Origin: Phenylobacterium haematophilum | Lineage (GTDB): Bacteria > Pseudomonadota > Alphaproteobacteria > Caulobacterales > Caulobacteraceae | Direction of reading: 5' to 3' | Assembly (NCBI RefSeq): GCF_014196295.1 | Contig: NZ_JACIDK010000001.1 | Location: 140,785-204,784, forward strand | Length of the DNA: 64,000 bases | Part shown: positions 8,974-17,950 of the stretch, in pieces | Layout: every line of letters starts with the position of its first letter | Position numbering within the stretch: position 1 is the stretch's first letter | Made by a program: the position numbers and the translations under genes | The notes under the pieces: model-generated | What the model saw: the letters and a program-made list of their open reading frames with translations, nothing else | What the model was told of the DNA's origin: nothing | Database searches by the model: none

Positions 8974-9783
8974 CTATGGAATAGGCCGCGTCGGGATCTC
9001 GATGTCGCAGATCGAGAGGTCCGCGCCCTTGTCGCGGCGGACCTTGTCGACCAGAGCGGCGAAGGCGGCCCCTCGCTCGTCCATGACCTCGATCTTGGGG
9101 CGCTCGGCGGCTGGCAGGTCGGCCGCGACCCGCACCTTGCGCATCACGTCGGGGCTGGCTGGCGGCTCGCCCACCGCCACCGCGCGGAGGACATCCAGCC
9201 CGATGACCGCGCGGCCCCAGACCGTATAGGCGCGATCCAGCCGCCGGCTCGCCGCGCGCATGAAGAAGATCTCGGAGTTGGCGGTGCCTTCGCCGGCCTG
9301 CCGGCCCATGCCGGCGACGCCGGGGCAATAGGCGCCCCAGGCCCGCCGGCCGAGCGCGGCGTCGCGCTGCGCTTCCAGGTCCGAGGCCGCTTCGAACGGC
9401 GCGGACCCGATGAAACCTGCCACACTGTCGCTAGCGTTGACGACGACCTTCGCCGGCGCGCCGGACTTTAGCCGGAACGTGAACTCCGGCGGGAGATCGG
9501 GGTGCCGCGAGACCCCGCCGTCTTTGTTGTTCGGGTTGCCGGTCTGGTCGACGAAGTGTTCGATCACCCGGTGGAACTGCAGGCCGTCATAGAGGCCCTC
9601 GCGGGTCAGCAGCTTGACGCGTTCGACAGCCTTCGGTGCGAAGTCGGGCCGCATCTCGACCACCACAACCCCTTTGCTGCTCTCGATCACCAGCGTGTTC
9701 TCGGGATCGAGACGGCGCCAGTCGGCGGCCTGGGCGGGGAGGGCGAACGTCAGGGCCAGGACGGCGGCGATGGTGCGGATCAT
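8974..9783 (-). CDS. Exported cyclophilin-type peptidyl-prolyl cis-trans isomerase
   Basis: A 269-residue protein from the ATG at 9783. Residues 1-20 (MIRTIAAVLALTFALPAQA) form a signal peptide, so it folds proteins in the periplasm. The cyclophilin core follows: GVVVVEMRPDFAPKAVERVK, YDGLQFHRVIEHFVDQTGNP (the F-H-R of the active site), the SEIFFM strand and LDRAYTVWGRAVIGLDVL. The C-terminal ~60 residues extend past the minimal domain. A GTG 36 bp upstream would bury the signal peptide and is less likely. No obvious Shine-Dalgarno is present. Confidence 0.88.
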   Translation of the reverse strand: MIRTIAAVLALTFALPAQAADWRRLDPENTLVIESSKGVVVVEMRPDFAPKAVERVKLLTREGLYDGLQFHRVIEHFVDQTGNPNNKDGGVSRHPDLPPEFTFRLKSGAPAKVVVNASDSVAGFIGSAPFEAASDLEAQRDAALGRRAWGAYCPGVAGMGRQAGEGTANSEIFFMRAASRRLDRAYTVWGRAVIGLDVLRAVAVGEPPASPDVMRKVRVAADLPAAERPKIEVMDERGAAFAALVDKVRRDKGADLSICDIEIPTRPIP

Positions 9784-9842
9784 GGAAGGACTATCGGACA
9801 ACCTGCCGATAGAGGCCACCGCTCAAGCTTACTAAGATGTAA

Positions 9843-9858
9843 TGCAAGCTACCTTGCA
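9843..9858. promoter_or_regulatory. Putative PadR operator upstream of padR-DUF1700-DUF2807 operon
   Basis: TGCAAG at 9843-9848 and CTTGCA at 9853-9858 form a perfect inverted repeat around a 4-bp spacer, about 46 bp before the padR start. It lies in the only intergenic gap between the divergent cyclophilin and padR genes. PadR proteins commonly bind such short palindromes in their own promoters, so autoregulation is likely. This is an inference from position and symmetry. Confidence 0.5.
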
Positions 9859-9904
9859 CTAGTCACTACCGGGCGATACACGATAGGCGAACTGGAGGTT
9901 CGCC

Positions 9905-10231
9905 GTGCCGGAAACCGTGCAAGTCCAACTGAAGAAGGGGGTGCTCGAGCTTTGCGTGCTCGCCTTGCTCTCTTCCCACGACAGCTACGCCTACGAGATC
10001 GCGAGTCGCCTGGCCGAGGGGATCGATATGGGTGAGGGAACAATCTATCCGCTCATGCGGCGGATGCAGAGCGACGGGCTGGTCGAGACCTATCTGGTCG
10101 AGAGTTCGGCGGGGCCGCCGCGCAAATACTACAAGCTGACCGAGGCTGGAAAGGCGAGTTTCACCGCGCAAAAGGCGGAATGGGCTGCGTTTTCCCGTGC
10201 GGTCGACAACATTCTTGGAGACGCCCAATGA
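9905..10231 (+). CDS. PadR family transcriptional regulator
   Basis: A 108-residue protein with the PadR winged helix-turn-helix: KKGVLELCVLALLSSHDSYAYEI, then GEGTIYPLMRRMQSDGLVET and the wing GPPRKYYKLTEAGK. It starts with GTG at 9905 behind GGAGG. The stop overlaps the ATG of the DUF1700 gene (ATGA). The order PadR, DUF1700, DUF2807 recurs in many bacteria, and the regulator probably represses this operon through the palindrome upstream. Confidence 0.92.
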   Translation: MPETVQVQLKKGVLELCVLALLSSHDSYAYEIASRLAEGIDMGEGTIYPLMRRMQSDGLVETYLVESSAGPPRKYYKLTEAGKASFTAQKAEWAAFSRAVDNILGDAQ

Positions 10232-10794
10232 ACCGTCAGGCCTTCATCGATCGGCTGCGGTTGGGCCTTTCGGGCCTGCCGCCGGCCGCCATCAAGGACG
10301 CCGTGGCCGACTACGAAACCCACTTCGCCGAGGGCGCGGCCGCGGGCCGGACCGAGGAGGAGGTGGCCGAGGCGCTGGGCGATCCGGCCCGCCTGGCCCG
10401 TGAGCTGCGCGCCGAGAGCGGCCTCAAGAAGTGGGAGGAGCAGCGCAATCCCACCTCCGCGGCCGGCGCGATCTTCGCCGTCCTCGGCCTCGGCGCCATC
10501 GACATCCTGATCCTGCTGCCGATCCTGATGACCGTCGGCGGGGTGCTGTTCGGCCTGATCGTCGCGGCCATCGGCGTGTTCGTCGCCGGCGGCGTGGTGT
10601 TCGCGGCCGGTCCGTTCCTCGGCCCGCCCGGCGGCCCGATCGCTGCTCTGCTGGCCGGCATCGGGATGATGGCCCTGGCCGCGTCGGCCGGTGCGATCCT
10701 GACCATCGTCGTCATCGGCCTGGTCAACGCCCTGGTCTGGTACGGCCGTCTTCACTACCGGCTGCTGAAGCCGGCCATCGAACCTCAGTCCTGA
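10228..10794 (+). CDS. DUF1700 (HAAS-type) membrane protein
   Basis: A 188-residue protein. Residues 1-70 form the soluble helical domain typical of DUF1700 proteins (RLRLGLSGLPPAAIKDAVAD and the LGDPARLARELRAE motif). It is followed by about four hydrophobic helices from residue ~80 to 175. ATG at 10228 overlaps the padR stop; an earlier in-frame start lies inside padR and is ignored. The family is usually found with PadR regulators, and a membrane-associated role is inferred. Function is unknown. Confidence 0.85.
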   Translation: MNRQAFIDRLRLGLSGLPPAAIKDAVADYETHFAEGAAAGRTEEEVAEALGDPARLARELRAESGLKKWEEQRNPTSAAGAIFAVLGLGAIDILILLPILMTVGGVLFGLIVAAIGVFVAGGVVFAAGPFLGPPGGPIAALLAGIGMMALAASAGAILTIVVIGLVNALVWYGRLHYRLLKPAIEPQS

Positions 10795-10809
10795 GCCAGG
10801 AGCGCAGAC

Positions 10810-11634
10810 ATGATCCGTGTGCTTGTGATGATCGCCGTGGCCGGCTTCCTGGCCGGGGTCGTGGCCCTGGCCGGCGCCGCCGCCCTGGGCGGGCCCGACC
10901 TGGCCGCCCGCAACTGGAACTGGGACGTGGACTGGCATGACCGCCACGAGCGCCGTGAATGGCGCGACCGCGACCTGCGCCGCGACCGGCCGCTCGAAAA
11001 AGACGCCGGCGAGATCACCCGCGAACTGGCGTGGGACGGCTCGACCAAGGCCGAGTTCGACATCCCCGCCGCCATCGAGTTCACCCAGGCCCCGGGCCCG
11101 GGCAAGGTCACGATCTATGGCCCCAAGGACATCGTCGACCGCATCCGCCTGAGTAACGGGCGCTTCAGTCTCGACCAGCCGCTCGCCGACTATGCCCGTC
11201 TGCGGGTGGTGATGACCGCTCCGGCCGTCAACCGCTTCCAGATCAGCGGCGACGACCGCCTGGAGATCCGCGGCTACAAGCAAGACCAACTGGAGATCAT
11301 CGCCAGCGGCTCGTCTGAGGTGGTCGCCAGCGGCCAGGCCCGCGAGGTCGACGTCGAGCTCTCGGGGTCCGGCGAGGCGGATCTCACCGACCTGATCACC
11401 GACAACGCCGAGGCCGACATCTCCGGCTCGGCGGAGGTCACCTTGGCGCCGCGGGAAGCCGCCAGCCTGGAAGTCTCCGGCTCGGCCACCGCCCGCCTGC
11501 TGACCCGGCCCAAGCGCCTGGAGACCGACGTCGCGGGCGCCGGCTCGGTGATCTTCGACGATGGCGGCAAGTCCGGCGGGGTTGGTGCGCCGACCAAGCC
11601 GGCCAAGCCCGCCGCCGGCGCCCAGGCGACCTAG
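10810..11634 (+). CDS. DUF2807 (GIN domain) auto-adhesin-like protein
   Basis: A 274-residue protein. It has an N-terminal hydrophobic segment (signal or anchor, residues 3-27), an unusual Trp/His/Arg/Asp-rich stretch around residues 34-65, and then the GIN/DUF2807 beta-helix with repeated G-S-G-x-A/E-V turns (IIASGSSEVVASGQ, VELSGSGEADLTD, ADISGSAEVTL, LEVSGSATA). The tail is rich in Ala, Pro and Lys. It probably sits in the envelope. Its stop overlaps that of the convergent esterase gene. Third gene of the PadR operon. Confidence 0.82.
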   Translation: MIRVLVMIAVAGFLAGVVALAGAAALGGPDLAARNWNWDVDWHDRHERREWRDRDLRRDRPLEKDAGEITRELAWDGSTKAEFDIPAAIEFTQAPGPGKVTIYGPKDIVDRIRLSNGRFSLDQPLADYARLRVVMTAPAVNRFQISGDDRLEIRGYKQDQLEIIASGSSEVVASGQAREVDVELSGSGEADLTDLITDNAEADISGSAEVTLAPREAASLEVSGSATARLLTRPKRLETDVAGAGSVIFDDGGKSGGVGAPTKPAKPAAGAQAT

Positions 11635-12278
11635 GCGCGACGTCCGGCCAGGGCCTTGAGCAGCACCGGCGCAAGGCCCTGGGCGATCACGACCACGCCC
11701 TGGGCGTTCGGGTGAAAGCCGTCGCGCTGGTTCAGGCGCGGCTGCTGCGCGACCCCTGCGAGAAGGTTGGGGTACAGGGCCACGCCCTGGGCCTTGGCGA
11801 CCGCCGGGAACACCGACTGGAAATCGCGGGCGTAGGCGCGGCCGATCACCGGGGGCGGCGCCAGCCCGGCCAGCACCACCCCGATCTTCCGCGCCTTCAG
11901 CCGGGCGACGATCTTGTCGAGATTGGCCTGGGTCCGTTTGGGATCGATCCCCTGCAGCAAGTCGTTACCGCCCAGCGCCACCAGGCAGACGTCGGTGTCG
12001 CGCTGAACGCTGAAGTCCACCCGCGCCAGGCCGCCGGCGGTGGTGTCGCCCGACACGCCCGCGCCGCGGATGATCGCGCTCGAACCCAGCTTGCGCATCT
12101 GCGCCTGCAACTGCACGGGCAGGGCGGCGTTGGACGGCAGGCCGTAGCCGGCGGTGATCGAGTCGCCCAGTATGGTGATCACCCGGCGCTGCTGGGCCAG
12201 CCCTTGGGCCGGCAAGGCGGTCAGGGCGGCGGCGATCAGCAACCGGCGGCTCGGAAATCGGGGGGCTGTCGCATCCAT
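11631..12278 (-). CDS. tesA: GDSL-family arylesterase / lysophospholipase (TesA-like)
   Basis: A 215-residue SGNH hydrolase. An Arg-Arg-containing signal sequence precedes residue ~29. The four SGNH blocks are visible: ILGDSITAGYGLP (nucleophile Ser), the Gly of GAGVSGDTT, LGGNDLLQGI (Asn) and DGFHPNAQG (Asp-His). TesA-type enzymes hydrolyse thioesters, aryl esters and lysophospholipids in the periplasm. The gene is divergent from an ABC ATPase/FtsX-permease pair, the same neighbourhood as E. coli tesA-ybbA-ybbP, which strengthens the call. Confidence 0.88.
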   Translation of the reverse strand: MDATAPRFPSRRLLIAAALTALPAQGLAQQRRVITILGDSITAGYGLPSNAALPVQLQAQMRKLGSSAIIRGAGVSGDTTAGGLARVDFSVQRDTDVCLVALGGNDLLQGIDPKRTQANLDKIVARLKARKIGVVLAGLAPPPVIGRAYARDFQSVFPAVAKAQGVALYPNLLAGVAQQPRLNQRDGFHPNAQGVVVIAQGLAPVLLKALAGRRA

Positions 12279-12305
12279 GTCGGTGTCCTATCTAGGCGAT
12301 AGCCG

Positions 12306-13004
12306 GTGAAGCTCAATCTCCAGAGGCCGCATTTGTCCGAACCTGTTCCGCCGCTCGCCGTCACGAACGTCTCGCTCACCCTGCCGTCGGCGGCCGGACC
12401 GGTCGAAATCCTAAAGAACCTGAGCTTTTCCGTGGCGGCGCGGGAGCGAGTGGCGATCACGGGTCCTTCTGGCTCGGGCAAGTCGAGCCTCATCGCCGTC
12501 GCTGCGGGCCTCGAGCAGCCGACCACCGGCCGCGTTGAGCTGCTGGGGCAGGATCTGGGGCGGTTGAGCGAAGATGGCCGGGCCCGCCTACGCCGCGGTA
12601 AGGTCTCGCTGGTCTTCCAGTCGTTCCACCTGCTGCCCAATATGACCGCGCTGGAAAACGTCGCCGCCCCATTGGAGATCGCCGGGATCGCCGAGGCAGA
12701 CGCGATCGCCCGAGGTTGGCTCGATCGGGTCGGGCTCTCGGCCCGGCTGCGCCACTATCCGCACCAGCTGTCGGGCGGGGAGCAGCAGCGCGTTGCTCTG
12801 GCCCGCGCGCTGGCCCCGCGACCGGCCCTGCTGTTCGCCGACGAGCCGACCGGCAATCTCGACGCCGCCAACGCCGCCAAGGTCGCCGACCTGCTGTTCG
12901 GGTTGGTGGCGGAGGAGGGCGCCGCCATGGTCCTCGTCACCCATGACCCGGCCCTGGCCGAGCGCGCCGACCGCCAGGTGCGTCTCACCGGCGGCCACGC
13001 CTGA
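12306..13004 (+). CDS. ABC transporter ATP-binding protein (YbbA/LolD-like)
   Basis: A 232-residue ATPase with Walker A GPSGSGKSS (~residues 53-61), the signature LSGGEQQRVALARAL, Walker B LLFADEPTGNLD and the H-loop VLVTHD. The MacB/LolD-type Q-loop region LVFQSFHLLPNMTALENV is present. It begins with GTG at 12306, although a TTG 24 bp later is possible. Its TGA overlaps the permease ATG. It is the energy subunit for the FtsX-like permease that follows, as in YbbA-YbbP. The substrate of such pairs is not firmly known. Confidence 0.9.
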   Translation: MKLNLQRPHLSEPVPPLAVTNVSLTLPSAAGPVEILKNLSFSVAARERVAITGPSGSGKSSLIAVAAGLEQPTTGRVELLGQDLGRLSEDGRARLRRGKVSLVFQSFHLLPNMTALENVAAPLEIAGIAEADAIARGWLDRVGLSARLRHYPHQLSGGEQQRVALARALAPRPALLFADEPTGNLDAANAAKVADLLFGLVAEEGAAMVLVTHDPALAERADRQVRLTGGHA

Positions 13005-15523
13005 TGCCGCTGGCCTTTCGCTTCGCTGCGCGCGAGCTGCGTTCCGGCGTCAGTGGATTCCGGATTTTCCTGGCCTGTCTGGCGCTCGGCGTCGCGGCCA
13101 TCGCCGCGGCCGGCTCGACCGCCGAGGCTTTCCGCCAGGGTCTGGCGAGCCAAGCGCGTGAGATCCTCGGCGGCGACATGGCGGTCACCGTCGAGCAGCG
13201 CCGCTTCACGCCCATAGAGCGCGCCGCCATCGAGAAGACCGGCAAGGCCTCCTGGGCGGTCGGCAGCCGCGCCATGGCCCAGGCCCCTGACGGCCAGCGC
13301 CGTCTCGTCGAGCTGCGCGGGGTCAGCGACGCCTATCCCTTGGCCGGACAGGTCACGCTGGAGGACGGCGGCGATTTCCACCGCGCCATCGCGCCCGTCG
13401 CCGACGGAACCGCCGGGGCGGTGGTCGAGCGCGTACTGCTGGAGCGCCTGAACCTGAAGATCGGCGACCGCATCCTGGTCGGTGAACTGCCGGTCGTGGT
13501 CCGCGGCGTGCTGGTGCAGGAGCCGGACCGCCTGTCGCGCGGCTTCGCGCTGGGACCGCGGGTGCTGGTCCGTCGCCAGGCGGTCGAGGCGGGGGGATTC
13601 CTGGAACCGGGCCTGCCGTTCCTGGAGACCGCGCGGATCGCCCTGCCGGCGGACGTGACGCCGCCGGAGGCGCGCAAGGCTCTGCGCAAGGAGATCACGG
13701 ATCGCGGCGTGCGCATCCGCGACCGCGACGACGCCGCGCCCGGGATCCGCTGGCTGATCGACCAGCTCGAGTACTTCCTCGGCTTCATCGGCCTGGCCTC
13801 GCTGGTGGCTGGCGGGCTCGGCGTGTACGGCGCGGTCACGGCCTTCCTGGAGGAGCGCAAGCCCTCCATCGCCGTCCTTAAGGCGCTTGGCGCCGAGGGG
13901 CGGTTCGTGCGCGACCTCTATCTGATTCAAATCGGCGTGCTGGCGCTGCTCGGCGTCGCCATCGGCTTGGCGGTCGGTGCGGCCGCTCCGTTCCTGCTGG
14001 CCGGGCTGATCCCAGACGACCTGACCGTGCCGGCGCTGTTCGCGGTCTATCCCGAGCCGCTGCTGCGGGCCGGCGCCTTCGGCCTGCTGTCGGCCGCCGC
14101 CTTCGCCCTGGCGCCGCTGGCCCGCGCCCGCGCCACGCCTCCCGCCAGCCTGTTCCGCCGCGACACCCGCGGGCGTCTGGGCTTCAGCGTCGAGACGGTC
14201 GGGGCCGCGCTAGCCGCCGTCGCGCTGGGCATGCTCTCGGTCGCGACCGCGCCGACTCCGCTAGCCGCCGGCCTGATGATCGGCGGCGTGGCGGCGTCCT
14301 TCTTGTTGCTCTGGGGGCTCGGCCTGCTGGCCGCCCACCTGGCCGGACGCCTGCGCGGCCGCGCGCACGGCGCGGTTCGGATGGGCCTGGCCAATCTCGC
14401 CGGTCCCAGATCGGCCGCCCGCACCGCCGCCCCGGCCATCGGTCTGGGCGTCGGGCTGCTGGCGGCGGTGGTGCTGATCCAGTCCAGCCTGCTGCGCCAA
14501 GTCGCCGAGGTTGCGCCCAAGACCGCGCCGGCCATCGTCTTCACCGAGATTACCGGCGCGGAAGTCGCACGTTTCGATCAGATCGTGCAAAGCTCGTTCG
14601 GCCAAAAGCTGAGTGCCGAGAATTACTTGCGCGCACCGTTTCTCACCGGCCGCATCGTTCGCATCAAGGGTGAGTCGGTCGATCGCAAGGCCATCGCCGA
14701 GCGCGAGCGATGGGCCTACGACAACGACATCTCGATCTCTGCCATCGGCCCGCGTCCGGCCGATCCGCAGATCGTCGAAGGCCGCTGGTGGCCGGCGAAC
14801 TACCAAGGCCCGCCGCTGCTGGCCATGGAGGTCGACGCCGCTCGCGCCGGCGGGCTGAGGGTCGGCGACATGGTCACCCTCTCGGTGCTCGGCCGCGAAA
14901 TCGAGGCCAGGATCGCGGTGCTGCGCAAGGTCGACGTCGGCGGCTTCGGGGCCAGCTTCCCGCTGATCCTGACGCCCTCGACCCTCGAAGGCGCCGAACT
15001 GCGCCACGTCGCCATCGCCAAGGCCAGCAAGGAACAGGAGGCTCGCGTCACCCGCGCACTGGGCGCCGAGTTCCCTGAGGTGAACGTCATCTCGGTCCGC
15101 GAACAGCTCGAGGCGGCGACCGAACTCTTCGATCGGCTGGTGCTGGCGATCCGCAGCGCCGCGGCCGTCGCGGCCCTGGCCGGCCTATTGGTGCTGACCG
15201 GGGCCATCGCCGCCCGCGCCCAGGCCCGCACGCGCGAGGCCTCGATTCTCAAGGTGCTGGGTGCAACCCGGCTGCAGGTGCTCGGCGCCTATGTGCTGGA
15301 ATATGGCGCCGTCGGGCTGATCGCCGGCGTGACGGGCGTCGGCCTGGGCGCGCTCGCCGCCTGGCCGGTGGTGACGCAGGTGTTCAAGGCCGATTGGGCC
15401 GTGGACTGGTCCGGCGTCGCGGCCCTGGTGCTCGGCGCGGCGCTGCTGGCTGCGCTCGGTGGGCTGCTGGCCTCGCTTCATGCCTTGGCTAAGCGGCCGG
15501 CGGCGGCTTTGCGCGCGGAATGA
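13004..15523 (+). CDS. FtsX-like ABC permease (YbbP-like)
   Basis: An 839-residue inner-membrane protein. It has an N-terminal helix (residues ~15-35), a large periplasmic domain, then the first FtsX/MacB four-helix block with middle helices near 255-410, a central region with further helices, a second periplasmic domain (~500-690), and a final FtsX block (helices at ~720, 765 and 810). The cytoplasmic coupling segments EERKPSIAVLKALGAEGRFV and TREASILKVLGATRLQVL repeat in the two halves, as expected for YbbP. Together with the overlapping ATPase it forms a complete transporter or mechanotransmitter. Confidence 0.9.
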   Translation: MPLAFRFAARELRSGVSGFRIFLACLALGVAAIAAAGSTAEAFRQGLASQAREILGGDMAVTVEQRRFTPIERAAIEKTGKASWAVGSRAMAQAPDGQRRLVELRGVSDAYPLAGQVTLEDGGDFHRAIAPVADGTAGAVVERVLLERLNLKIGDRILVGELPVVVRGVLVQEPDRLSRGFALGPRVLVRRQAVEAGGFLEPGLPFLETARIALPADVTPPEARKALRKEITDRGVRIRDRDDAAPGIRWLIDQLEYFLGFIGLASLVAGGLGVYGAVTAFLEERKPSIAVLKALGAEGRFVRDLYLIQIGVLALLGVAIGLAVGAAAPFLLAGLIPDDLTVPALFAVYPEPLLRAGAFGLLSAAAFALAPLARARATPPASLFRRDTRGRLGFSVETVGAALAAVALGMLSVATAPTPLAAGLMIGGVAASFLLLWGLGLLAAHLAGRLRGRAHGAVRMGLANLAGPRSAARTAAPAIGLGVGLLAAVVLIQSSLLRQVAEVAPKTAPAIVFTEITGAEVARFDQIVQSSFGQKLSAENYLRAPFLTGRIVRIKGESVDRKAIAERERWAYDNDISISAIGPRPADPQIVEGRWWPANYQGPPLLAMEVDAARAGGLRVGDMVTLSVLGREIEARIAVLRKVDVGGFGASFPLILTPSTLEGAELRHVAIAKASKEQEARVTRALGAEFPEVNVISVREQLEAATELFDRLVLAIRSAAAVAALAGLLVLTGAIAARAQARTREASILKVLGATRLQVLGAYVLEYGAVGLIAGVTGVGLGALAAWPVVTQVFKADWAVDWSGVAALVLGAALLAALGGLLASLHALAKRPAAALRAE

Positions 15524-15581
15524 AAACAGAGTGAACCGGCTTTAAGGATCTGGTCACCGACGCAGCGCCTACTTCGTCTTC

Positions 15582-15833
15582 ATGAGGTCTGCCCGTTCCA
15601 CCGCTGCTTTCGATCACGGCGCTGCGCTTCGCGTGCCGCCGGCCAACGACACCCGTAGCTGGCACAAACTCTGGGCCTGGCTGGGCGACGACGCCCAGGC
15701 CATGACCGAGGCCGGCGCTGTTCAAGTCTGCACGCCGCAAGGCTGGGCGATCGCCCAGGCCGGCGACTGGATCGTGCTCTCGGTCAGTGGCGATTTCCAC
15801 GTGGCGCACAGCGGCCGCGTCTGGGACGCCTGA
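15582..15833 (+). CDS. Hypothetical small protein (83 aa)
   Basis: I do not recognise the family. The protein is soluble-looking, with a Trp-rich core (SWHKLWAWLGDDAQAMTEAG, then GWAIAQAGDWIVLSVSGDFH) that reads like a folded domain rather than a shadow frame. It fills the gap between the YbbP-like permease and the DUF1272 gene and shares their strand. The ATG is not preceded by a clear Shine-Dalgarno. Coding status is moderately supported by composition and location. Confidence 0.55.
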   Translation: MRSARSTAAFDHGAALRVPPANDTRSWHKLWAWLGDDAQAMTEAGAVQVCTPQGWAIAQAGDWIVLSVSGDFHVAHSGRVWDA

Positions 15834-15927
15834 CCGTAGCCGCCGATGGCGGATTCCGAGGGATCTAAGTCGTTTAGCCGCCCCGCTGCGCGGGGCTATG
15901 CTTCCGGCCTCGAACCCGGAGCGCCCG

Positions 15928-16188
15928 ATGCTGCTGCTCAAACCGAACTGCGAATGCTGTGACCGCGACCTGCCGCCTGAGTCGGCCGAGGCGCGGATAT
16001 GCTCGTTCGAATGCACCTTCTGTGCGGCCTGCGCCGATGGCGTGCTCGGCGGCGCCTGTCCCAATTGCGGCGGCAGCTTCGCGGCGCGCCCGATCCGTCC
16101 GGCCGCGGCCTTGGCCCGTTTCCCGGCGTCGGGCGAGCGCGTGCTGGGCTCGGCGGCGGCCTGCGTCGCCAGGCGAAGCGCGGTCTAG
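15928..16188 (+). CDS. DUF1272 zinc-ribbon-like protein
   Basis: An 86-residue protein with the DUF1272 pattern: MLLLKPNCECCDRDLPPES, then ARICSFECTFCAACADGVL and GGACPNCGGSF. Its cysteines are spaced as zinc-binding pairs (CECC, CxxxCxFC, CPNC). The function is unknown; small zinc-ribbon proteins often bind other proteins or nucleic acids. It starts at the ATG at 15928 with GGAG upstream, well inside a longer frame. Its stop shares CTAG with the convergent PilZ gene. Confidence 0.88.
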   Translation: MLLLKPNCECCDRDLPPESAEARICSFECTFCAACADGVLGGACPNCGGSFAARPIRPAAALARFPASGERVLGSAAACVARRSAV

Positions 16189-16526
16189 GCCGCGCGCAGC
16201 GCCTCCCAGGCCTTCTGGACGCCGATAAGGCGTTCTTCGGTGTTGGTCTCGATATGGGTCTGGGCGTCAAAAGACACGCCGGTCATGTCGCCCCGCCGCC
16301 AGCGCACGCGTACGTCGTAGACGACGCCGCCCAGCAGCTGCAGCACCACAAACCGCGAGGGCAGGGGATAGATCGCCGAGATCTGCAGCCGCGCGCCGCC
16401 CTTGCTCAGGTCGACGATCGTGCAGTCGGCCCAGTGGGCCATCTCCTTGCCATAGAACACGCGTGCGCGAAGGCTCGTCGGCTCGCGGGGGTGCTCTCGG
16501 CGGTCGGTGTAGTCGGGGGCGCTCAC
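16185..16526 (-). CDS. PilZ domain protein (c-di-GMP binding)
   Basis: A 113-residue single-domain PilZ protein. The two c-di-GMP-binding elements are present: R-EHP-R near residues 10-14 (RxxxR) and DLSKGGARL near 39-47 (D/N-x-S-x-x-G). The beta-barrel strands follow (VVLQLLGGVVYDVRVRW). Such proteins are cytoplasmic receptors that link c-di-GMP to motility, stalk or adhesion functions. No effector domain is attached and neighbours do not indicate a target. Confidence 0.88.
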   Translation of the reverse strand: MSAPDYTDRREHPREPTSLRARVFYGKEMAHWADCTIVDLSKGGARLQISAIYPLPSRFVVLQLLGGVVYDVRVRWRRGDMTGVSFDAQTHIETNTEERLIGVQKAWEALRAA

Positions 16527-16710
16527 GATGGCATCCTGTCAGGCAAACGCTTTCAGCCGGCTTAACTGCCACGCTTGAGCTTCGCGGGAAGCCAAAGCCG
16601 AAACCATTGCGATTCCAAAGGTGACGCTTCGTCGCGCCGTCTGAAAAACTTGGGCCGTGGATAGAGATTCCGGGGCGCGCGGCGCCGAACTTCTGTGCAT
16701 AAGCGCCCGC

Positions 16711-17814
16711 ATGTTGAGCAGGCTCATCACAGCGCTGGGCGGCCGCGCGTCGGTCCGGTTCGACGACGTGCTGCGCGCCGGCGTCGGCAGCGTGCTCGGC
16801 GTGGCGCTGGCCGGGGTGGCTGCGCGAATGATCTCCGGCGGCGACTTGGCCCTCGGTCCGCTCCTGGTCGGGCCGATCGGGGCCTCTGCCGTGCTGCTGT
16901 TCGCGGTGCCGGCCAGTCCGCTGGCCCAGCCGCGATCCGTGCTCGGCGGCAACATCCTCTCGGCCCTGGTGGGCGTGGCCTGCGCCATGTTCGTGCCGGA
17001 GCCGGCCGTGGCCGCGGCAGTGGCGGTAGCGCTCGCCGTCGTGCTGATGATGCTGACCGGATGTCTGCATCCCCCGGGCGGGGCGATGGCCCTGACCGCG
17101 GTGATCGGCGGATCGGCCGTGACCGATCTCGGCTTCGGTTTCGCCCTTGTTCCCGTCGGGCTCTGCTCGCTGCTGCTGGTGCTGGCCGCCATCGGGCTCA
17201 ACCGGCTGATGGGCAGGTCCTATCCGCACCGCGTCCCGGCCGCGGCCAGCCCGCACGCCACCAGCGATCCGGCCCCGCAGAGCCGGGTCGGCTACACCGC
17301 CGCCGACCTCGACGAGGCCCTGGTCCAGTATGGCGAACTGCTGGACGTCAGTCGCGAGGACCTCGACGCCCTGTTCCGGCAGGTCGAACTGGCCGCCCAC
17401 AAGCGCCTGCACTCGGCGATCCTCTGCGGGGCGATCATGTCGCGAGACGTGCTCTCGGTCGACGCCGAGCAGAGCGCCGAGAGCGCCCTGGCCTTCCTGC
17501 AGTCCCACGAGCTGCGCACCGCCCCGGTGGTGGACGCGCAGGGCAGGGTGGTCGGCATGGTCCGCCGCGCCGAGTTGCAGGCCGCCGGTCAGCGGGCGGT
17601 GGAGACCGTCGTCGATCCCTTCGTGCACAAGGTCCGTGAGGCCACACCCATCGAGGCGCTGCTGCCGCTGCTGTCCAGCGGCGCGGCCCACGAGGCCCTG
17701 GTCGTCGACGAGAACCGAGTGCTGATCGGCATCATCACCCAGACCGATCTGCTAGCCGTGCTGTACCGCGCCCACATCGTCGAGGCTGTCGTCGCCGAAC
17801 GCGCCGCCGCCTGA
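16711..17814 (+). CDS. HPP family membrane protein with C-terminal CBS domain pair
   Basis: About 367 residues. The N-terminal ~160 residues hold four hydrophobic helices and the family motif (CLHPPGGAMALTAV, with PVGAS-like PIGASAVLLFAVP). A linker follows, then two CBS domains (MSRDVLSVDAEQSAESAL...GRVVGMVRRAEL and ATPIEALLPLL...VLIGIITQTDLLAVLY). HPP proteins have been linked to nitrite transport in some organisms; CBS pairs sense adenine nucleotides. The start is uncertain: the ATG at 16711 gives a compact N-terminus, while a GTG at 16657 adds 18 residues. Confidence 0.82.
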   Translation: MLSRLITALGGRASVRFDDVLRAGVGSVLGVALAGVAARMISGGDLALGPLLVGPIGASAVLLFAVPASPLAQPRSVLGGNILSALVGVACAMFVPEPAVAAAVAVALAVVLMMLTGCLHPPGGAMALTAVIGGSAVTDLGFGFALVPVGLCSLLLVLAAIGLNRLMGRSYPHRVPAAASPHATSDPAPQSRVGYTAADLDEALVQYGELLDVSREDLDALFRQVELAAHKRLHSAILCGAIMSRDVLSVDAEQSAESALAFLQSHELRTAPVVDAQGRVVGMVRRAELQAAGQRAVETVVDPFVHKVREATPIEALLPLLSSGAAHEALVVDENRVLIGIITQTDLLAVLYRAHIVEAVVAERAAA

Positions 17815-17950
17815 TGGACGATAACTCGCCAGCGGGACTAGGATTTCCGCCGGTGTGGACTAGAAACCATCCTCCACCCCGTCGTATCGATAGCCCTCGC
17901 GGGACCAGGCCCCCGCGCGTGGGTAGCTCTGCATTTGGAAGGAACCGGCT

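Noticed and set aside
15489..16064. 191-codon minus-strand frame between the permease and DUF1272 genes
   Set aside because: No motif and shadow-like Arg/Ser composition; it runs across the plus-strand 83-aa and DUF1272 genes, whose cysteine pattern is clearly coding.
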